Positions 9,805 through 19,426 are shown, counted from the stretch's first letter. The stretch is 64,000 bases of DNA from Tunturiibacter empetritectus (GCF_013410875.1 NZ_JACCCU010000001.1:930001-994000); one strand, 5' to 3'. Numbers and translations: made by a program. Notes: a model not told the origin generated them from the letters alone.

Positions 9805-12561
9805 CTAAGTTAAATTTGGGGCCGCATATCTGATCCGCAGGGATTGTTGCGGGGTCAGGCTTATCTCTTTTTTAAATTGAAGAGTGCAGCTATCTGTATT
9901 CCTGCGAGATGCTGCAGTTATCTTTTCTTCGCCAAGTTTCATCGTTTGTACGCCGCACTCAGGCGGGAGCACGAGCGAATCGAAGTTTAGCTCACCCGCA
10001 ATCACTGTGAGCGTCAGCGTATTGGCCTCAAACCGCAGCTCTCCCCAGCCAGTGTTGGAGGTCCATGGAGAACGAAAGAGTTGTTTCGTTGACATCTTTG
10101 GCTGTACGGTGAGCTGTTGCAGTACGGCGTCGTGGCGAAAGCCCGAGAGTGCGGGGATCAAGGCCCAGCTTGCCATCGATCGAGCGTAGTGGTGGCCCCA
10201 CTCCAGCTCGTCCATCGGATTTCTACTTTCGCCGTCGTGGCGCGCGCGTACGTCTGTAACATGCTGGATGGCTTCGTCGATCAGGCCGTACTGGATCATG
10301 GTGGCGGAGACGGCGTGTTCCAACCCGCACCAGTTTTCGCTGGAGTAGGCCATCGGATTCACGGGAATGTCTTCAGGCTTTTTGTAAGCGCAGATGCGCA
10401 GCGCCGGTTCGTCGTTAACGGCATACATGCGATGCGTTCCCAGCATCGCGTAGGGTCCCATGCGCTGGTTGTAGCGATGAATCGATCTCAACGCGGTGCG
10501 CATATTGTCTGCGGAAAGCAGATCGCCAAGACCGGCCATCCCTGCCATGTACTGACCGATGATCTGGTCGATGTGGCAGGCGGGACCTAGTTGAGAGTGA
10601 GGGTCGGCGGTGTTGATCTCGCCGCTGAGCAGCGCGGGGTCCACGTCGGCCAGAGGCACAGGGCGTATCTGCTGGATGTAGAACTCGCCTTGGAAGAGAT
10701 GCTTGTCGGTCCACTCTCTTCCGGCTTGTTCGATGCGTTCGCACTCTGCAGCGAACTCGTTGTCGTTCGCGGCTTTTGCCATTGCGGCAGAGGCTCGCAG
10801 AGCCGCGAGGTACCAGCTTTGCATCATCCCCGTTGGGCCGAGAAATTGGATGTCGTAGGTGTTGTGTTGCGCACCTTCCATCACGCCGTCTCGATTGGCA
10901 TCCCATCCGCCCTTGATCCAGGCATAGGCGAGCGCACGCTTCGCGGCCGGCCGATACTTCAACATCCACGGCGTGTCTCCGCTGATGCGCCAGTCGAGAT
11001 AGAGCCGTACGATCTGCCCCATCTGCCCATCGGCGGCGGCCTGATGGTCCGGCTCAGTGAGCGTGAAGTGCTCATAGCCCAGCGGCAGCTTGTGGCGAAA
11101 GTCCATGTGGCCGCTGGCCTGAGTGGCATAGCCGAAACTGGTCTCGCGCATAGAACGGGAGAGCGCCGGAAAGACGTAGCTGGTCGCTACTTCATAGTTC
11201 CAGACATGAGTACAAGAGCCGGGACCTTGTCCTCCTGTGCTGTTGCTGCATCCTTCATAGCCGTGGAAGCTGCCGTCGGCGATGCGGAAGCTGGTATTCG
11301 AGACCAGGGTGGAGAGATTCGAGGCGGCCGCATCCTTCACCGAGGCGGGCAGGGTAGCGTCGCGCATGGTGGCGGCGAAGGCGTGTGTCCTACGTTCCAG
11401 TTCCGGAAGGTTTTTGATCGTGTACTCGGCCACCTCCCATGCATTGTGGAAGCGAGTCGCATAGAAGTTGCCGAGGTTTACCTTTTCCATTCCTTTGGGC
11501 GCGCCCCAACCGATGCCCTCCGGGGTGCGGTTGGGATAGTGCCAGGCCAGTAGAAAGCGGAACCTCGCGGTGCTGCCCGCTGCGATTGTCGTGCGGATTG
11601 AAGCCGAGCCGATCGGGTCCTTCTCCTTCTCCGATGCAAAGTCCTTCGGGATGCTGCCATCCGCCGCGAAGGACTTCCAGATTTTTTCCAGAGAGTAGAT
11701 GCCCTGGTTCGGCCAGGCCTCGGTCAGTTGCAGTGAGGAGCCTTCCTCCGGTAGCGCAAGCAGAGCGAAGCTGCCGCTCTTCGGCGCGTCCACTGCCAAC
11801 GTGGGATTGGTCATGAAGACGCCTGTCGGAAGAGTGCTGCCTGGGATCGACCGCAATACATTGGTGCCCCACTTTGCGCCGTGGCATGGGTTCTCGATGG
11901 AAAGCGCAATCGCCACTGTTGCTGGGGTCTGTGAAGTGTTCTTGACGTTGTATTCGAAGACGCCGATGGGCAGACCGGAGTCGTCCGCGTCAACTGGGTA
12001 GAACGGCGAGAAGGCCGTCAGTGAGACGTCCACCGGGCAGTGCGGATCGGAGAAGTTGATCTTTGCGACGGGGAAGCTCGAAGAGAAGACAGCCTCCGTC
12101 ATGCGCGGCATATCGAGTGCGCCGACTCCGCGGATGCCCTCGCGGTAGTCCCACTGATCGTAGGGCGGTAACAACTTGCGCTCGAGGATGGAGGTGAACG
12201 GCGCTGCCCCCGCGCCCTCTACGTGGATGGCGGCGAAGGTGTAGCGGAGAAGGTCGCCGCTCTCGGGCCGGTTAAATATCTGCCATAAGCGAAGATCGCC
12301 CCGGCCGCCAAGCTCCACTCCGCCTGTGCCGATGCCGCCAACGGGAAACGCGATGCGGGCCAGGTTGCGTCCAGTAAAGGTGCGCGGGAAGTTAAGTTCA
12401 GGCGTCGGCGTTGCGTTGGAGGAAGAAGGCGTTGCTGCCGGAGAGTCTTTTTCGTTACTGACTCCATGTGACGCAAGCAGATTTGTATCCAGCTTCGGTA
12501 GTAGCACGGCTCCCAATGCAGCCTGCTTAACAAAGGTTCTGCGGCTTGTTCTTTCTTTCAC
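9805..12561 (-). CDS. GH116-type glycoside hydrolase (bile-acid beta-glucosidase/glucosylceramidase-like), Tat-exported
   Basis: The GTG at 12561, preceded by AAGGGTGGG, fits best because it places a twin-arginine signal (SRRTFVKQAALGAVLL) at the N terminus. The frame is open to 12636. About 918 residues. The N-terminal beta-sandwich carries the family motif GGIGTGGVELGGRGDLRLW. The C-terminal half is the (alpha/alpha)6 barrel with CTHVWNYE (Glu near residue 457, the likely nucleophile) and NTYDIQFLGPTG (Asp near residue 570, the likely acid/base). Residue roles are inferred by analogy with GH116 enzymes. Family members cleave beta-glucosides or beta-xylosides, or glucosylceramide. It stands alone on the minus strand and converges on the cytochrome gene with only 30 bp between. 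Confidence 0.85.
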   Translation of the reverse strand: MKERTSRRTFVKQAALGAVLLPKLDTNLLASHGVSNEKDSPAATPSSSNATPTPELNFPRTFTGRNLARIAFPVGGIGTGGVELGGRGDLRLWQIFNRPESGDLLRYTFAAIHVEGAGAAPFTSILERKLLPPYDQWDYREGIRGVGALDMPRMTEAVFSSSFPVAKINFSDPHCPVDVSLTAFSPFYPVDADDSGLPIGVFEYNVKNTSQTPATVAIALSIENPCHGAKWGTNVLRSIPGSTLPTGVFMTNPTLAVDAPKSGSFALLALPEEGSSLQLTEAWPNQGIYSLEKIWKSFAADGSIPKDFASEKEKDPIGSASIRTTIAAGSTARFRFLLAWHYPNRTPEGIGWGAPKGMEKVNLGNFYATRFHNAWEVAEYTIKNLPELERRTHAFAATMRDATLPASVKDAAASNLSTLVSNTSFRIADGSFHGYEGCSNSTGGQGPGSCTHVWNYEVATSYVFPALSRSMRETSFGYATQASGHMDFRHKLPLGYEHFTLTEPDHQAAADGQMGQIVRLYLDWRISGDTPWMLKYRPAAKRALAYAWIKGGWDANRDGVMEGAQHNTYDIQFLGPTGMMQSWYLAALRASAAMAKAANDNEFAAECERIEQAGREWTDKHLFQGEFYIQQIRPVPLADVDPALLSGEINTADPHSQLGPACHIDQIIGQYMAGMAGLGDLLSADNMRTALRSIHRYNQRMGPYAMLGTHRMYAVNDEPALRICAYKKPEDIPVNPMAYSSENWCGLEHAVSATMIQYGLIDEAIQHVTDVRARHDGESRNPMDELEWGHHYARSMASWALIPALSGFRHDAVLQQLTVQPKMSTKQLFRSPWTSNTGWGELRFEANTLTLTVIAGELNFDSLVLPPECGVQTMKLGEEKITAASRRNTDSCTLQFKKEISLTPQQSLRIRYAAPNLT

Positions 12562-13201
12562 TAGCCCACCCTTTAAGCAAGTGTCGTGTAGGAACGTGTC
12601 AGCGTTGCAGTTGTGGATGCATGACCAATAACCCAAGCCGGCCTGTCTCGAGCGCAGGGCGACAACGACTATTTTATGCTAACTGTCTTCTGAAAGCCTG
12701 GCACTACACTGATGAAAGATGGAAGAGTTCAGTGAGAAATCTTTGCCTAGTGTTGGTGTAGCTCACTGCCCGCGCCGCCATCGCTAGCCCTGCACCAATC
12801 CAAGCATCTGCAGACTAGCGTTCTTCGGATGATGACGATGCGTCCTCGTCGATTCTGCTCGGTAGATCGCGTCTACTCTTAGCGCTATGCGTACTTAACG
12901 CTGTTATGACGCTCGATTGGCCGCCTTTCAGGCTGCTTTTGCGTGGGGACTGAGGTGTTGGCTGTTTTAGCACCGATCGGCTGGACAAGGCATTATGCCT
13001 CAGTAAATTGCTCGATCTGCGCGGGGCGCTTGTAGGACAAAGACCGCCCGTCGTAAATCGTTTCAGAGGCATGCGCGTGGGCCTGCTGCAACACATTAAC
13101 AGGCTTTCACTGCAGATTAACGACTCTTAACTATTCATTATCGGCACTTTTCAAGAATAACTTCACGAGTCAAAAACGATGACCCAAGGAGAATTGAAAA
13201 T
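12562..13201. other. Divergent intergenic region
   Basis: About 640 bp between the divergent GH116 and GH16 genes. The small open frames here have no family resemblance and no plausible codon bias, so I treat it as non-coding. It should hold both promoters. AAGGAGAATTGAAAAT just before 13202 is the GH16 ribosome-binding site. Confidence 0.45.
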
Positions 13202-14629
13202 ATGCCCTCCCCAACGCCGCCTTCTTCGAGATCAGCGCCGCTTACACTGCTCTGCACTTCACTTTTGTTGCTCGCACTTGTTCTAGCGGCCAAACCGGTC
13301 GCTGCTCAGGGGACCTACACTCCGCAGGTGTTCAACGCCGCCACCGATACCGGGCAGGACTTCACCACTGTTCCTGTCAACACCGCATGGAACGCGTCCA
13401 ACGGCATCAATCAGACGGTGTGGAACCACATCTTCTGGGACGGAGGCACCAATAATCCCGGTCCACAGTTTTATTTCGCGGGCAGCACCGGACTGTGGAT
13501 TACCAGCTCTTCCGCGCTTGGCTGGCCGAATACAGGGATGATGCAGGAGGATACCGTCTGCTCGGCCGGCTTCGGCTACGGCGACTTTCATTGGCGCAGC
13601 GCCGAGGGGCAGAGTGCCGCCGGTCCTGGCTCCAACCAGATCATGTGGCCGGCGGACGGAGATCCGGGCTGGCCCGGCATCATCAAGGGGTCGAGCGATA
13701 ACCACATCGGGGAAGTGGATATCAGCGAGGTGAACTACGCCTCGAACGATACTCTGTTTTCGACCTTCCACTACTTCGACGCAAACGCTTCGGGCAATAA
13801 CGGCCAGATCATGAACGTTCCGGATACCTTTCCAGCCGGCTCGGGAGACATGACTGCGATGCACGACTTCGATGCGATCTGGGGACCGGGCTCACTGGTA
13901 ATCAAGATCGACGGCGTCGTGCAGATGTCTGCGCCAACTGCGCAGGTTCGCGCCGACTATGCGCATGGCGGCTGCAACTACACGCTGGGCGCGCAGATGG
14001 CGATGCAGGCAACCGGGTATGACAAGACTCCTGACAACTGGATCGAGATCGCCAATATGTGGTGGTCGGCCAAGGACGGGACTACTCAGCCAGTCACCAA
14101 CTCCATGTCGATCTCCGCGCCCTCCGGACTGGTTGCCGGCAGCAACGCGACCTTATCGATTGCCAGCAACTACGCGGTCAGCAAGAACGTTACAGTCACG
14201 GTGGGTGGCGCTTCTTACACCTTACCTGTGACCGGATCTGGAACTAGTTACACTGTAACGATTCCTGGTACGGATACTGTCGCCGGCACTTACCAGGTGC
14301 AGGTGACCGACGGTGCGACCAAGAGCAATGCAATCAGCGTGACGTTCAGCGCATCGAATCCGGGCGGAGCGTTGCAGATTGAATCGCTGACCTATACGTC
14401 TTCGTCGCTGACGCTTTTAGGGACCGTCTACCAGTCTGTGGCAGGTGGTATTCGCTTTCTGATCGACGGCAAGTATGTGGGAGTTCTGCGCGACAGCTCG
14501 CCGGTTGGCACACATAACTTAACTTATGTCTTCCCAACGGCTCCTTCCTCGGGCAGTCACACCGTCACCTACTATATTAACGGGGAACAGAGTACGACCT
14601 CCGTCACTGGTACGTTCACGGCTCCATAA
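13202..14629 (+). CDS. Secreted GH16-like endoglucanase with C-terminal Ig-like domains
   Basis: 475 residues from an ATG with a strong ribosome-binding site (AAGGAG, 11 bp upstream). The signal peptide is LLLLALVLAAKPVAAQ. Residues about 35-300 resemble a concanavalin-like jelly roll. GEVDISE supplies Glu171-x-Asp173-x-x-Glu176, the ExDxxE catalytic signature of GH16 (nucleophile, helper Asp, acid/base). Trp-rich strands (NQTVWNHIFWDGG, NWIEIANMWWSAKDG) fit the glucan-binding cleft. Residues about 305-390 and 390-475 look like two Ig-like beta-sandwich modules. GH16 enzymes hydrolyse beta-1,3 or mixed-linkage glucans, or galactans; substrate cannot be settled here. The family assignment rests on the motif and overall look. 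Confidence 0.72.
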   Translation: MPSPTPPSSRSAPLTLLCTSLLLLALVLAAKPVAAQGTYTPQVFNAATDTGQDFTTVPVNTAWNASNGINQTVWNHIFWDGGTNNPGPQFYFAGSTGLWITSSSALGWPNTGMMQEDTVCSAGFGYGDFHWRSAEGQSAAGPGSNQIMWPADGDPGWPGIIKGSSDNHIGEVDISEVNYASNDTLFSTFHYFDANASGNNGQIMNVPDTFPAGSGDMTAMHDFDAIWGPGSLVIKIDGVVQMSAPTAQVRADYAHGGCNYTLGAQMAMQATGYDKTPDNWIEIANMWWSAKDGTTQPVTNSMSISAPSGLVAGSNATLSIASNYAVSKNVTVTVGGASYTLPVTGSGTSYTVTIPGTDTVAGTYQVQVTDGATKSNAISVTFSASNPGGALQIESLTYTSSSLTLLGTVYQSVAGGIRFLIDGKYVGVLRDSSPVGTHNLTYVFPTAPSSGSHTVTYYINGEQSTTSVTGTFTAP

Positions 14630-14688
14630 CGGCTAAATGGCTTCGGCAGCGCTAGTAGTCGACTGGAGTCGATAAAGCAAACAAGGCA

Positions 14689-14719
14689 CCCCTGCCTGTC
14701 CCAGTCTGGGCGGCAGGGG
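14689..14719 (+). terminator. GC-rich hairpin downstream of the GH16 gene
   Basis: Eight-bp stem CCCCTGCC (14689-14696) / GGCAGGGG (14712-14719), with a second short stem CCC/GGG inside the loop. It lies 60 bp after the GH16 stop. There is no clean T run, so it may be a weak or Rho-assisted terminator. Confidence 0.5.
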
Positions 14720-15072
14720 CCGTGTTGTTCCTGGCTTTGCATGAGTTTGTGTGGCTTAGTGTGGAGCATCTAGTGCAAACATGAAAGAAACGTATTTCGC
14801 AAAATGTAATACCAAGGTCCTAAGGCGGATTGTCTGCGCGTTGAATAGCTGTCCGCGATGCTAGTTCCGTCGAAACCACATTCTTAGATCGTTTCGCAAC
14901 GGCTGCCAAGATTTGTCTCCCTGTGAGCAGGCATGGCTTCTTTCGCTTACTCTCAGCTCGGTGTGTTCTCTGTCCCAAGATAGATAATGGACAAACTTTA
15001 AAGGACCTAGAGTTAAGCTACTCGTCGGGAAGGAAGACCGAAGAAGTAAGAATGCATTTAAAGTTGGCTCGA
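14720..15072. other. Intergenic region, nothing recognised
   Basis: About 350 bp between the hairpin after the GH16 gene and the 3' end of the TetR gene. It is comparatively AT-rich. I see no RNA gene or credible coding frame in it. Confidence 0.35.
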
Positions 15073-15759
15073 TCAGTCTTTCTGTCCGTAGGCTCGCAAG
15101 AATATCTCGACTGCATCGCGGCAGCGCTTCGCCTGCTCCTCGGGGGTCGGCTTGCCTAAAAGCCCGAGGGACCTCAGCATCATCATGTCTGATGTAAGCA
15201 GACCCACGAAGTGGGAGGCGGCGAGTTTGGAGTCCATTCTACGCAAAGCCCCTTTTTTGGCTTGGGCATCGAAATACTCCGCCAATACAGCAAGCGTCCG
15301 GCTAGGACCTAGCTCGTAGAAGATTGAGGCGATTTCAGGAAACCGCCGGGATTCCATGAATACGATATTTTGAAGCCCTATTCCTTCATCTGAGAGCAAG
15401 CGCCCCAGAAGAATGGCGCCAAATGCCGAAAGAGCTTGCCGAGGTTCCTGATTCTTTCCCAGCGCTAAGCCAATGTCGCTGGCAAAACGATCTGTGAGCC
15501 GGTGGATCACCGCTCGGAACAACTCGTTCTTATTTGTGAACTTATTGTAGAAAGTCTCTTTGGAGGCATGGGCGCGATGGGCAATTTCGCCCACACTTGT
15601 AGCTTCGAAGCCCTTCTGAAGAAACAACTCCGCTGCGCTATCTAGAAGAAAATTGGATCGTGAGTCCGAGGTTGGCGGCACTGGCGGGACGGATGCGCCG
15701 CAATCCTTCGGGCGCCTTGAGGCTGAGACTTCGGACGATTTGTGAACTTTTCTTTGCAT
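15073..15759 (-). CDS. TetR/AcrR-family transcriptional repressor
   Basis: 228 residues. After a Ser/Pro-rich N-terminal extension of about 30 residues, residues 35-85 form the TetR helix-turn-helix domain (LLDSAAELFLQKGFEATSVG then IAHRAHASKETFYNKFTNKN). The C-terminal ligand-binding part, with GLLTSDMMMLRSLGLLG, resembles the AefR-like subgroup. It diverges from a drug-efflux operon, with a perfect 20-bp palindrome between the two starts, so it most likely represses both directions and is released by a toxic ligand exported by the pump. This is the classic arrangement for local TetR repressors; the ligand is unknown. Confidence 0.93.
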   Translation of the reverse strand: MQRKVHKSSEVSASRRPKDCGASVPPVPPTSDSRSNFLLDSAAELFLQKGFEATSVGEIAHRAHASKETFYNKFTNKNELFRAVIHRLTDRFASDIGLALGKNQEPRQALSAFGAILLGRLLSDEGIGLQNIVFMESRRFPEIASIFYELGPSRTLAVLAEYFDAQAKKGALRRMDSKLAASHFVGLLTSDMMMLRSLGLLGKPTPEEQAKRCRDAVEIFLRAYGQKD

Positions 15760-15792
15760 CCTTCCTCACTTTACCTCCATCCTATATTAAAG

Positions 15793-15812
15793 ACCGTACC
15801 GTACGGTACGGT
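15793..15812. promoter_or_regulatory. Perfect 20-bp palindromic operator, probable TetR site
   Basis: ACCGTACCGT at 15793-15802 is followed directly by its exact reverse complement ACGGTACGGT at 15803-15812. The site is 34 bp upstream of the TetR start and 63 bp upstream of the first efflux-operon gene. Nested repeats of ACCGT also make two overlapping half-palindromes, which would allow two repressor dimers to bind on opposite faces of the DNA. Confidence 0.85.
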
Positions 15813-15874
15813 TAGATGTAGTAGCTGACGCAGTCTCAGGTGCAACGGACGCAAAGTCGACAAGAGTTGGAGGC

Positions 15875-16252
15875 ATGACCGTGAAATCAAACGTGAAGCG
15901 TCACCGGGAGTTCAGCACGAGTTTGCTCTTTCAGATCGAACAGTGGATTGTTCTACTCCTTGGGATTGCCTGTCTCGCGGTTTTCTTGTGGGCAGCCTTG
16001 GATGGGCACAAAGCATTCTCCATTCGGCACTTATCACACTTCAGCACGACGACGATTGTTTTTACTGGTTGGCTTCTGACGATCGCCGTCGGACTTATTG
16101 GAGTTACGTTGATGCGATTTGCATTCTACAAACGTAGCGAATCGGAGCCTGACGCAAAGTCGATGAGTAAAAGAGTTCGAACGGCATCTGGTGGCTCAAC
16201 CAAGAATTCTAGTCGCTTGATGTCAATCACTGCAGACAAGCGGAGGCGGTGA
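15875..16252 (+). CDS. Small two-helix membrane protein, first gene of efflux operon
   Basis: 125 residues from an ATG preceded by TTGGAGGC. Two hydrophobic segments are visible: about residues 24-44 (IVLLLGIACLAVFLWAAL) and about 60-82 (TTIVFTGWLLTIAVGLIGVT). A basic, Ser-rich cytoplasmic tail ends in DKRRR. I do not recognise the family. Its TGA overlaps the ATG of the MFS transporter by one base, and it is the first gene after the TetR operator, so it is co-expressed with and translationally linked to the pump. It could be a small accessory subunit of the transporter (inference only). Confidence 0.7.
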   Translation: MTVKSNVKRHREFSTSLLFQIEQWIVLLLGIACLAVFLWAALDGHKAFSIRHLSHFSTTTIVFTGWLLTIAVGLIGVTLMRFAFYKRSESEPDAKSMSKRVRTASGGSTKNSSRLMSITADKRRR

Positions 16253-17841
16253 TGGCAGAGCAACGTTGGGTACCAAAGCACAACCCATGGCTGATTGCGC
16301 TTGTCGTCAGCATGGCGACCTTTATGGAGGTGCTGGACACCTCGGTCGCGAATGTGGCGTTGCCCCACATCGCTGGCTCTTTAGGTGCCAGTCAGAATGA
16401 ATCGACCTGGGTGCTCACGTGCTATCTGGTGTCAAACGCTGTCGTTCTGCCGCTTGCCTCCTATATCTCGACGTTGATCGGACGCAAGCGCTTTTACATG
16501 TCCTGCGTTGCTCTGTTCGGCATCAGCTCTTTGCTTTGCGGTCTTGCGCCCACGCTTCCGCTCTTGTTGTTTTTCAGAGTGCTGCAAGGGGTCGGCGGTG
16601 GCGGGCTCGGTCCGTCGGAGCAGTCCATTCTCACAGACACCTTTGAGCCGGCTAAGCGTGGGCAGGCGTTTGCCCTATACGGAATGGCGGTGATCCTGGC
16701 ACCGACAGTAGGCCCCACGATCGGCGGCTGGCTGACGGACAACTTTGACTGGCGGTGGATCTTCTTCATCAACCTGCCCGTGGTTGTTCTCTCCCTCTTC
16801 TTGACGCACAAACTAGTCGAAGACCCACCTGCGATCCAGAAGGAAGTGAAAGAGGCTAGAAGCAGCCATTTCCGGGTGGACTACATCGGATTTAGCTTGC
16901 TGGCGCTCACCTTTGGAACCTTGGAGGTAGTGCTCGACAAGGGCCAGGAGGACGACTGGTTCAGCTCGCACTTGATCACTGCTTTTGTCGTCGTATCGGC
17001 GGCTGCCTTCCTCGCGGTAATTCTCTGGGAGCTTTACCTGGCTCAGAAGAAGCAACGACCGATCCTCGACCTGATGCTCTTTTCCAATCGAAACTTTGCT
17101 TTGTCCATGGGGATGATGTTTGTTCTCGGCGCGTCACTCTATGCGGTCAATACACTGTTCAACCAGTTTCTGCAAAACCTGATGGGATACACAGCCGAGC
17201 AATCGGGACTGGCGCTGGCGAGCGGCGGTCTCGCCACCATGATCTGCATGACCATTGTCGGGGCGATCTCATCCAAGGTTGATCCAAGAAAGCTTGTCGC
17301 TTTTGGCTTTGCCGTTACTGCCGCAAGCCTCTTTTACATGAGCGGGATGGATCTACAGATGAGTTTCGCCCATGTGAGCTTGCTGAAGTTTTTCCAGGGT
17401 TTCGGTATCGCGTTTTTATTCATCCCCATAAGCACCATGTCTTACATCGGTGTCTCCGAGAACAAAAACAATGATGTTTCAGGCATGACGAATCTTGCCA
17501 GAAACATAGGAGGTTCCTGTGGAACTTCTTATCTCACAACCGTGTATGCGCGTCATCAGCAGTTGCATGAACATGCGCTGATCAAGAACGCGACAAACGG
17601 GAATGTCTTCTATCTCAACCGTATCAACACCATGACACAGCAGCACATGGCGAGCGGAATGTCGCGTATGGCTGCGAAACAGCAGGCCATTCAGCAGTTC
17701 TATCAACAGTTGCAGGCGCAGGCGGGCGTTATGTCGTACATCGACATCATCCTGTTCTTCGCGGGTGCCTGTCTCTTGATGATTCCCGTTGCGTTCTTCA
17801 TGAAGAGGGGCGTTGCCAGCAGTACTGCAGTCATGCATTGA
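16252..17841 (+). CDS. emrB: MFS drug-efflux transporter, DHA2 family (EmrB/QacA type)
   Basis: 529 residues with about 14 hydrophobic segments, the DHA2 topology. The N-terminal motif LDTSVANVALPHIAGSLGA is diagnostic for EmrB. The motif A-like loop contains IGRKRFYM, and the antiporter-type motif C is AVILAPTVGPTIGG. I use the ATG at 16252, which overlaps the stop of the small membrane protein; a GTG lies three bases earlier. EmrB works with an EmrA adaptor and a TolC channel to export hydrophobic toxins by proton antiport, and both partners follow here. The gene symbol marks the family role, not proven orthology. Confidence 0.93.
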   Translation: MAEQRWVPKHNPWLIALVVSMATFMEVLDTSVANVALPHIAGSLGASQNESTWVLTCYLVSNAVVLPLASYISTLIGRKRFYMSCVALFGISSLLCGLAPTLPLLLFFRVLQGVGGGGLGPSEQSILTDTFEPAKRGQAFALYGMAVILAPTVGPTIGGWLTDNFDWRWIFFINLPVVVLSLFLTHKLVEDPPAIQKEVKEARSSHFRVDYIGFSLLALTFGTLEVVLDKGQEDDWFSSHLITAFVVVSAAAFLAVILWELYLAQKKQRPILDLMLFSNRNFALSMGMMFVLGASLYAVNTLFNQFLQNLMGYTAEQSGLALASGGLATMICMTIVGAISSKVDPRKLVAFGFAVTAASLFYMSGMDLQMSFAHVSLLKFFQGFGIAFLFIPISTMSYIGVSENKNNDVSGMTNLARNIGGSCGTSYLTTVYARHQQLHEHALIKNATNGNVFYLNRINTMTQQHMASGMSRMAAKQQAIQQFYQQLQAQAGVMSYIDIILFFAGACLLMIPVAFFMKRGVASSTAVMH

Positions 17842-17851
17842 GGATCCTTTC

Positions 17852-19423
17852 ATGAAAAGCCCCAAGTTTATAACTCTTTTACATCCGATCTTCGCAGCGA
17901 TTGCTCTAGTGTCTTTCACTGCGGTGATTGCGCAGGCACAAGGAGGATCTTCCTCTGGCGCTCAGAGTTCGAAAGCGCAGCAGGTGCAGCTATCGGGTCG
18001 AAGCCAGGGTGGCGCCAGCGTTTCGGTGCAGCAGTCAGGCTCCAGCAGTACAAGCTCGAGCGTCAACACGATCAACTCGACGGTGCAGGTACAAGGAAAT
18101 TACGCCGGCAGCGTCAATGCTCCAATGGATGGAACCGGGCCTGTCGATCTGACCTTTGCTCAGGCAATCCAGTTGGGCCTTCACTATAACCTCGGTGGTA
18201 TCGCGTCGGACGCCTCTTCGAGACAACTACGCGCGCAACGGCTCAGCGCATTGAGCAATCTGCTTCCGAACATCTACGCCACCCTGGCGGAGAGTGCGGC
18301 TAAGACTGATCTTCAGACATCGGGAATTTCCTCCTCGACTTTCAGCAGCGGCAGCGCCGGTGGATTATCCATACCATCGGTCGTTGGGCCATATCACTAT
18401 TACAGTCTTGAAGGAAACCTATCGGAGCAGCTAAGCCTCACCGATTTGCATAATCTTAGGTCTGCGAATGCTGCACATGCGGCAGCAGTGCTGAATATGC
18501 GTGACGCTCGCGAACTCGTGATTGTTGCTGTAGGGGGATCGTATCTTCGTATTCTCGCCTCGATCGCGCTGGTCGAGTCACAGGAGATTCAGGTCCAATA
18601 TGCGCAGGCCAGCTATCAGCAGACCGCAGCACAGCTCCAGTCCGGAACCAAGGCCGAGATCGATGCCAATAAGAGTCTCGTTGAGTTACAGACAGAGCAG
18701 CAGCGCCTCTCTTCGCAAAAGGGCGATCTGATCAAACAGAAGATGCAATTGGCCCGCATCATCGGCATCAATCCAGGCCGGGACATTCACTTGGCGGAAA
18801 AGCTTTCGACAGACATCCCCGTTTCTGATGGTGCTGATGCTTCGATCGGGTACGCGTTGAAGCATCGGGTGGACCTGCAGGCAGCCGGACAGCAACTTCA
18901 GGCCGCAGAGGAGGCGTATCGAGCCTCGAAGTCGGAGTATCTTCCTTCCTTCGCCGTTAGCGGCTACTACGGCCTGCAAGGCACCAACCCTAACAAGGGC
19001 GCCGGGGTATTCTCCGCGTCGGCAACGCTGACGGTTCCTATCTTCAACAGCGGCAAGACTAAGTCCGATGTGCAGCAGGCCGATGCCGCGGTAATGCAAC
19101 GGAAGGCTGAGGCGACCGATCAGCGCGGTGCGGTGGAAGACGATGTGCGCAGCGCGTTGGTCGATCTCCAGGTAGCGTCGCATCAAGTGCAGGTTGCGCA
19201 GAGTAATCGCACCTTGGCAAAGAGCACGTTGCAGCAGTCTTTGGACCGGTATGCAGCAGGCGTCACCAACTCTGTTGAAGTCGTTCAGTCGCAGGAGACC
19301 CTGGCCTCGGCAGAGCACGACTACATCAGCAGCCTTTACTCGCTCAATCTCAGCAAGATCAGCCTGGCCCGTGCCATGGGCAACGCAGAAGAAACTATCC
19401 CCGACATGCTGAAAGGAAACTAA
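17852..19423 (+). CDS. TolC-family outer-membrane efflux protein
   Basis: 523 residues from the ATG at 17852, with GAGGATC just upstream and 10 bp after the MFS stop. The open frame extends back into the MFS gene but has no start signal there. The signal peptide ends near AVIAQAQ. It is followed by an unusual Ser/Gln-rich low-complexity stretch (about residues 27-85) before the first TolC repeat (VDLTFAQAIQLGLHYNLGGI). Two outer-membrane-efflux-protein repeats with long Gln/Ala-rich coiled-coil helices follow (for example EAYRASKSEYLPSFAVSGYY). It should form the trimeric channel of a tripartite pump with the EmrA- and EmrB-type neighbours. Confidence 0.93.
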   Translation: MKSPKFITLLHPIFAAIALVSFTAVIAQAQGGSSSGAQSSKAQQVQLSGRSQGGASVSVQQSGSSSTSSSVNTINSTVQVQGNYAGSVNAPMDGTGPVDLTFAQAIQLGLHYNLGGIASDASSRQLRAQRLSALSNLLPNIYATLAESAAKTDLQTSGISSSTFSSGSAGGLSIPSVVGPYHYYSLEGNLSEQLSLTDLHNLRSANAAHAAAVLNMRDARELVIVAVGGSYLRILASIALVESQEIQVQYAQASYQQTAAQLQSGTKAEIDANKSLVELQTEQQRLSSQKGDLIKQKMQLARIIGINPGRDIHLAEKLSTDIPVSDGADASIGYALKHRVDLQAAGQQLQAAEEAYRASKSEYLPSFAVSGYYGLQGTNPNKGAGVFSASATLTVPIFNSGKTKSDVQQADAAVMQRKAEATDQRGAVEDDVRSALVDLQVASHQVQVAQSNRTLAKSTLQQSLDRYAAGVTNSVEVVQSQETLASAEHDYISSLYSLNLSKISLARAMGNAEETIPDMLKGN

Positions 19424-19426
19424 GTC

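Noticed and set aside
10591-11553. 320-residue plus-strand frame inside the GH116 gene
   Set aside because: Antisense shadow of a gene with clear Tat signal and GH116 motifs.
12815-13096. 93-residue minus-strand frame between the GH116 and GH16 genes
   Set aside because: No start signal, no family resemblance, and Ser/Arg-rich composition typical of non-coding sequence.
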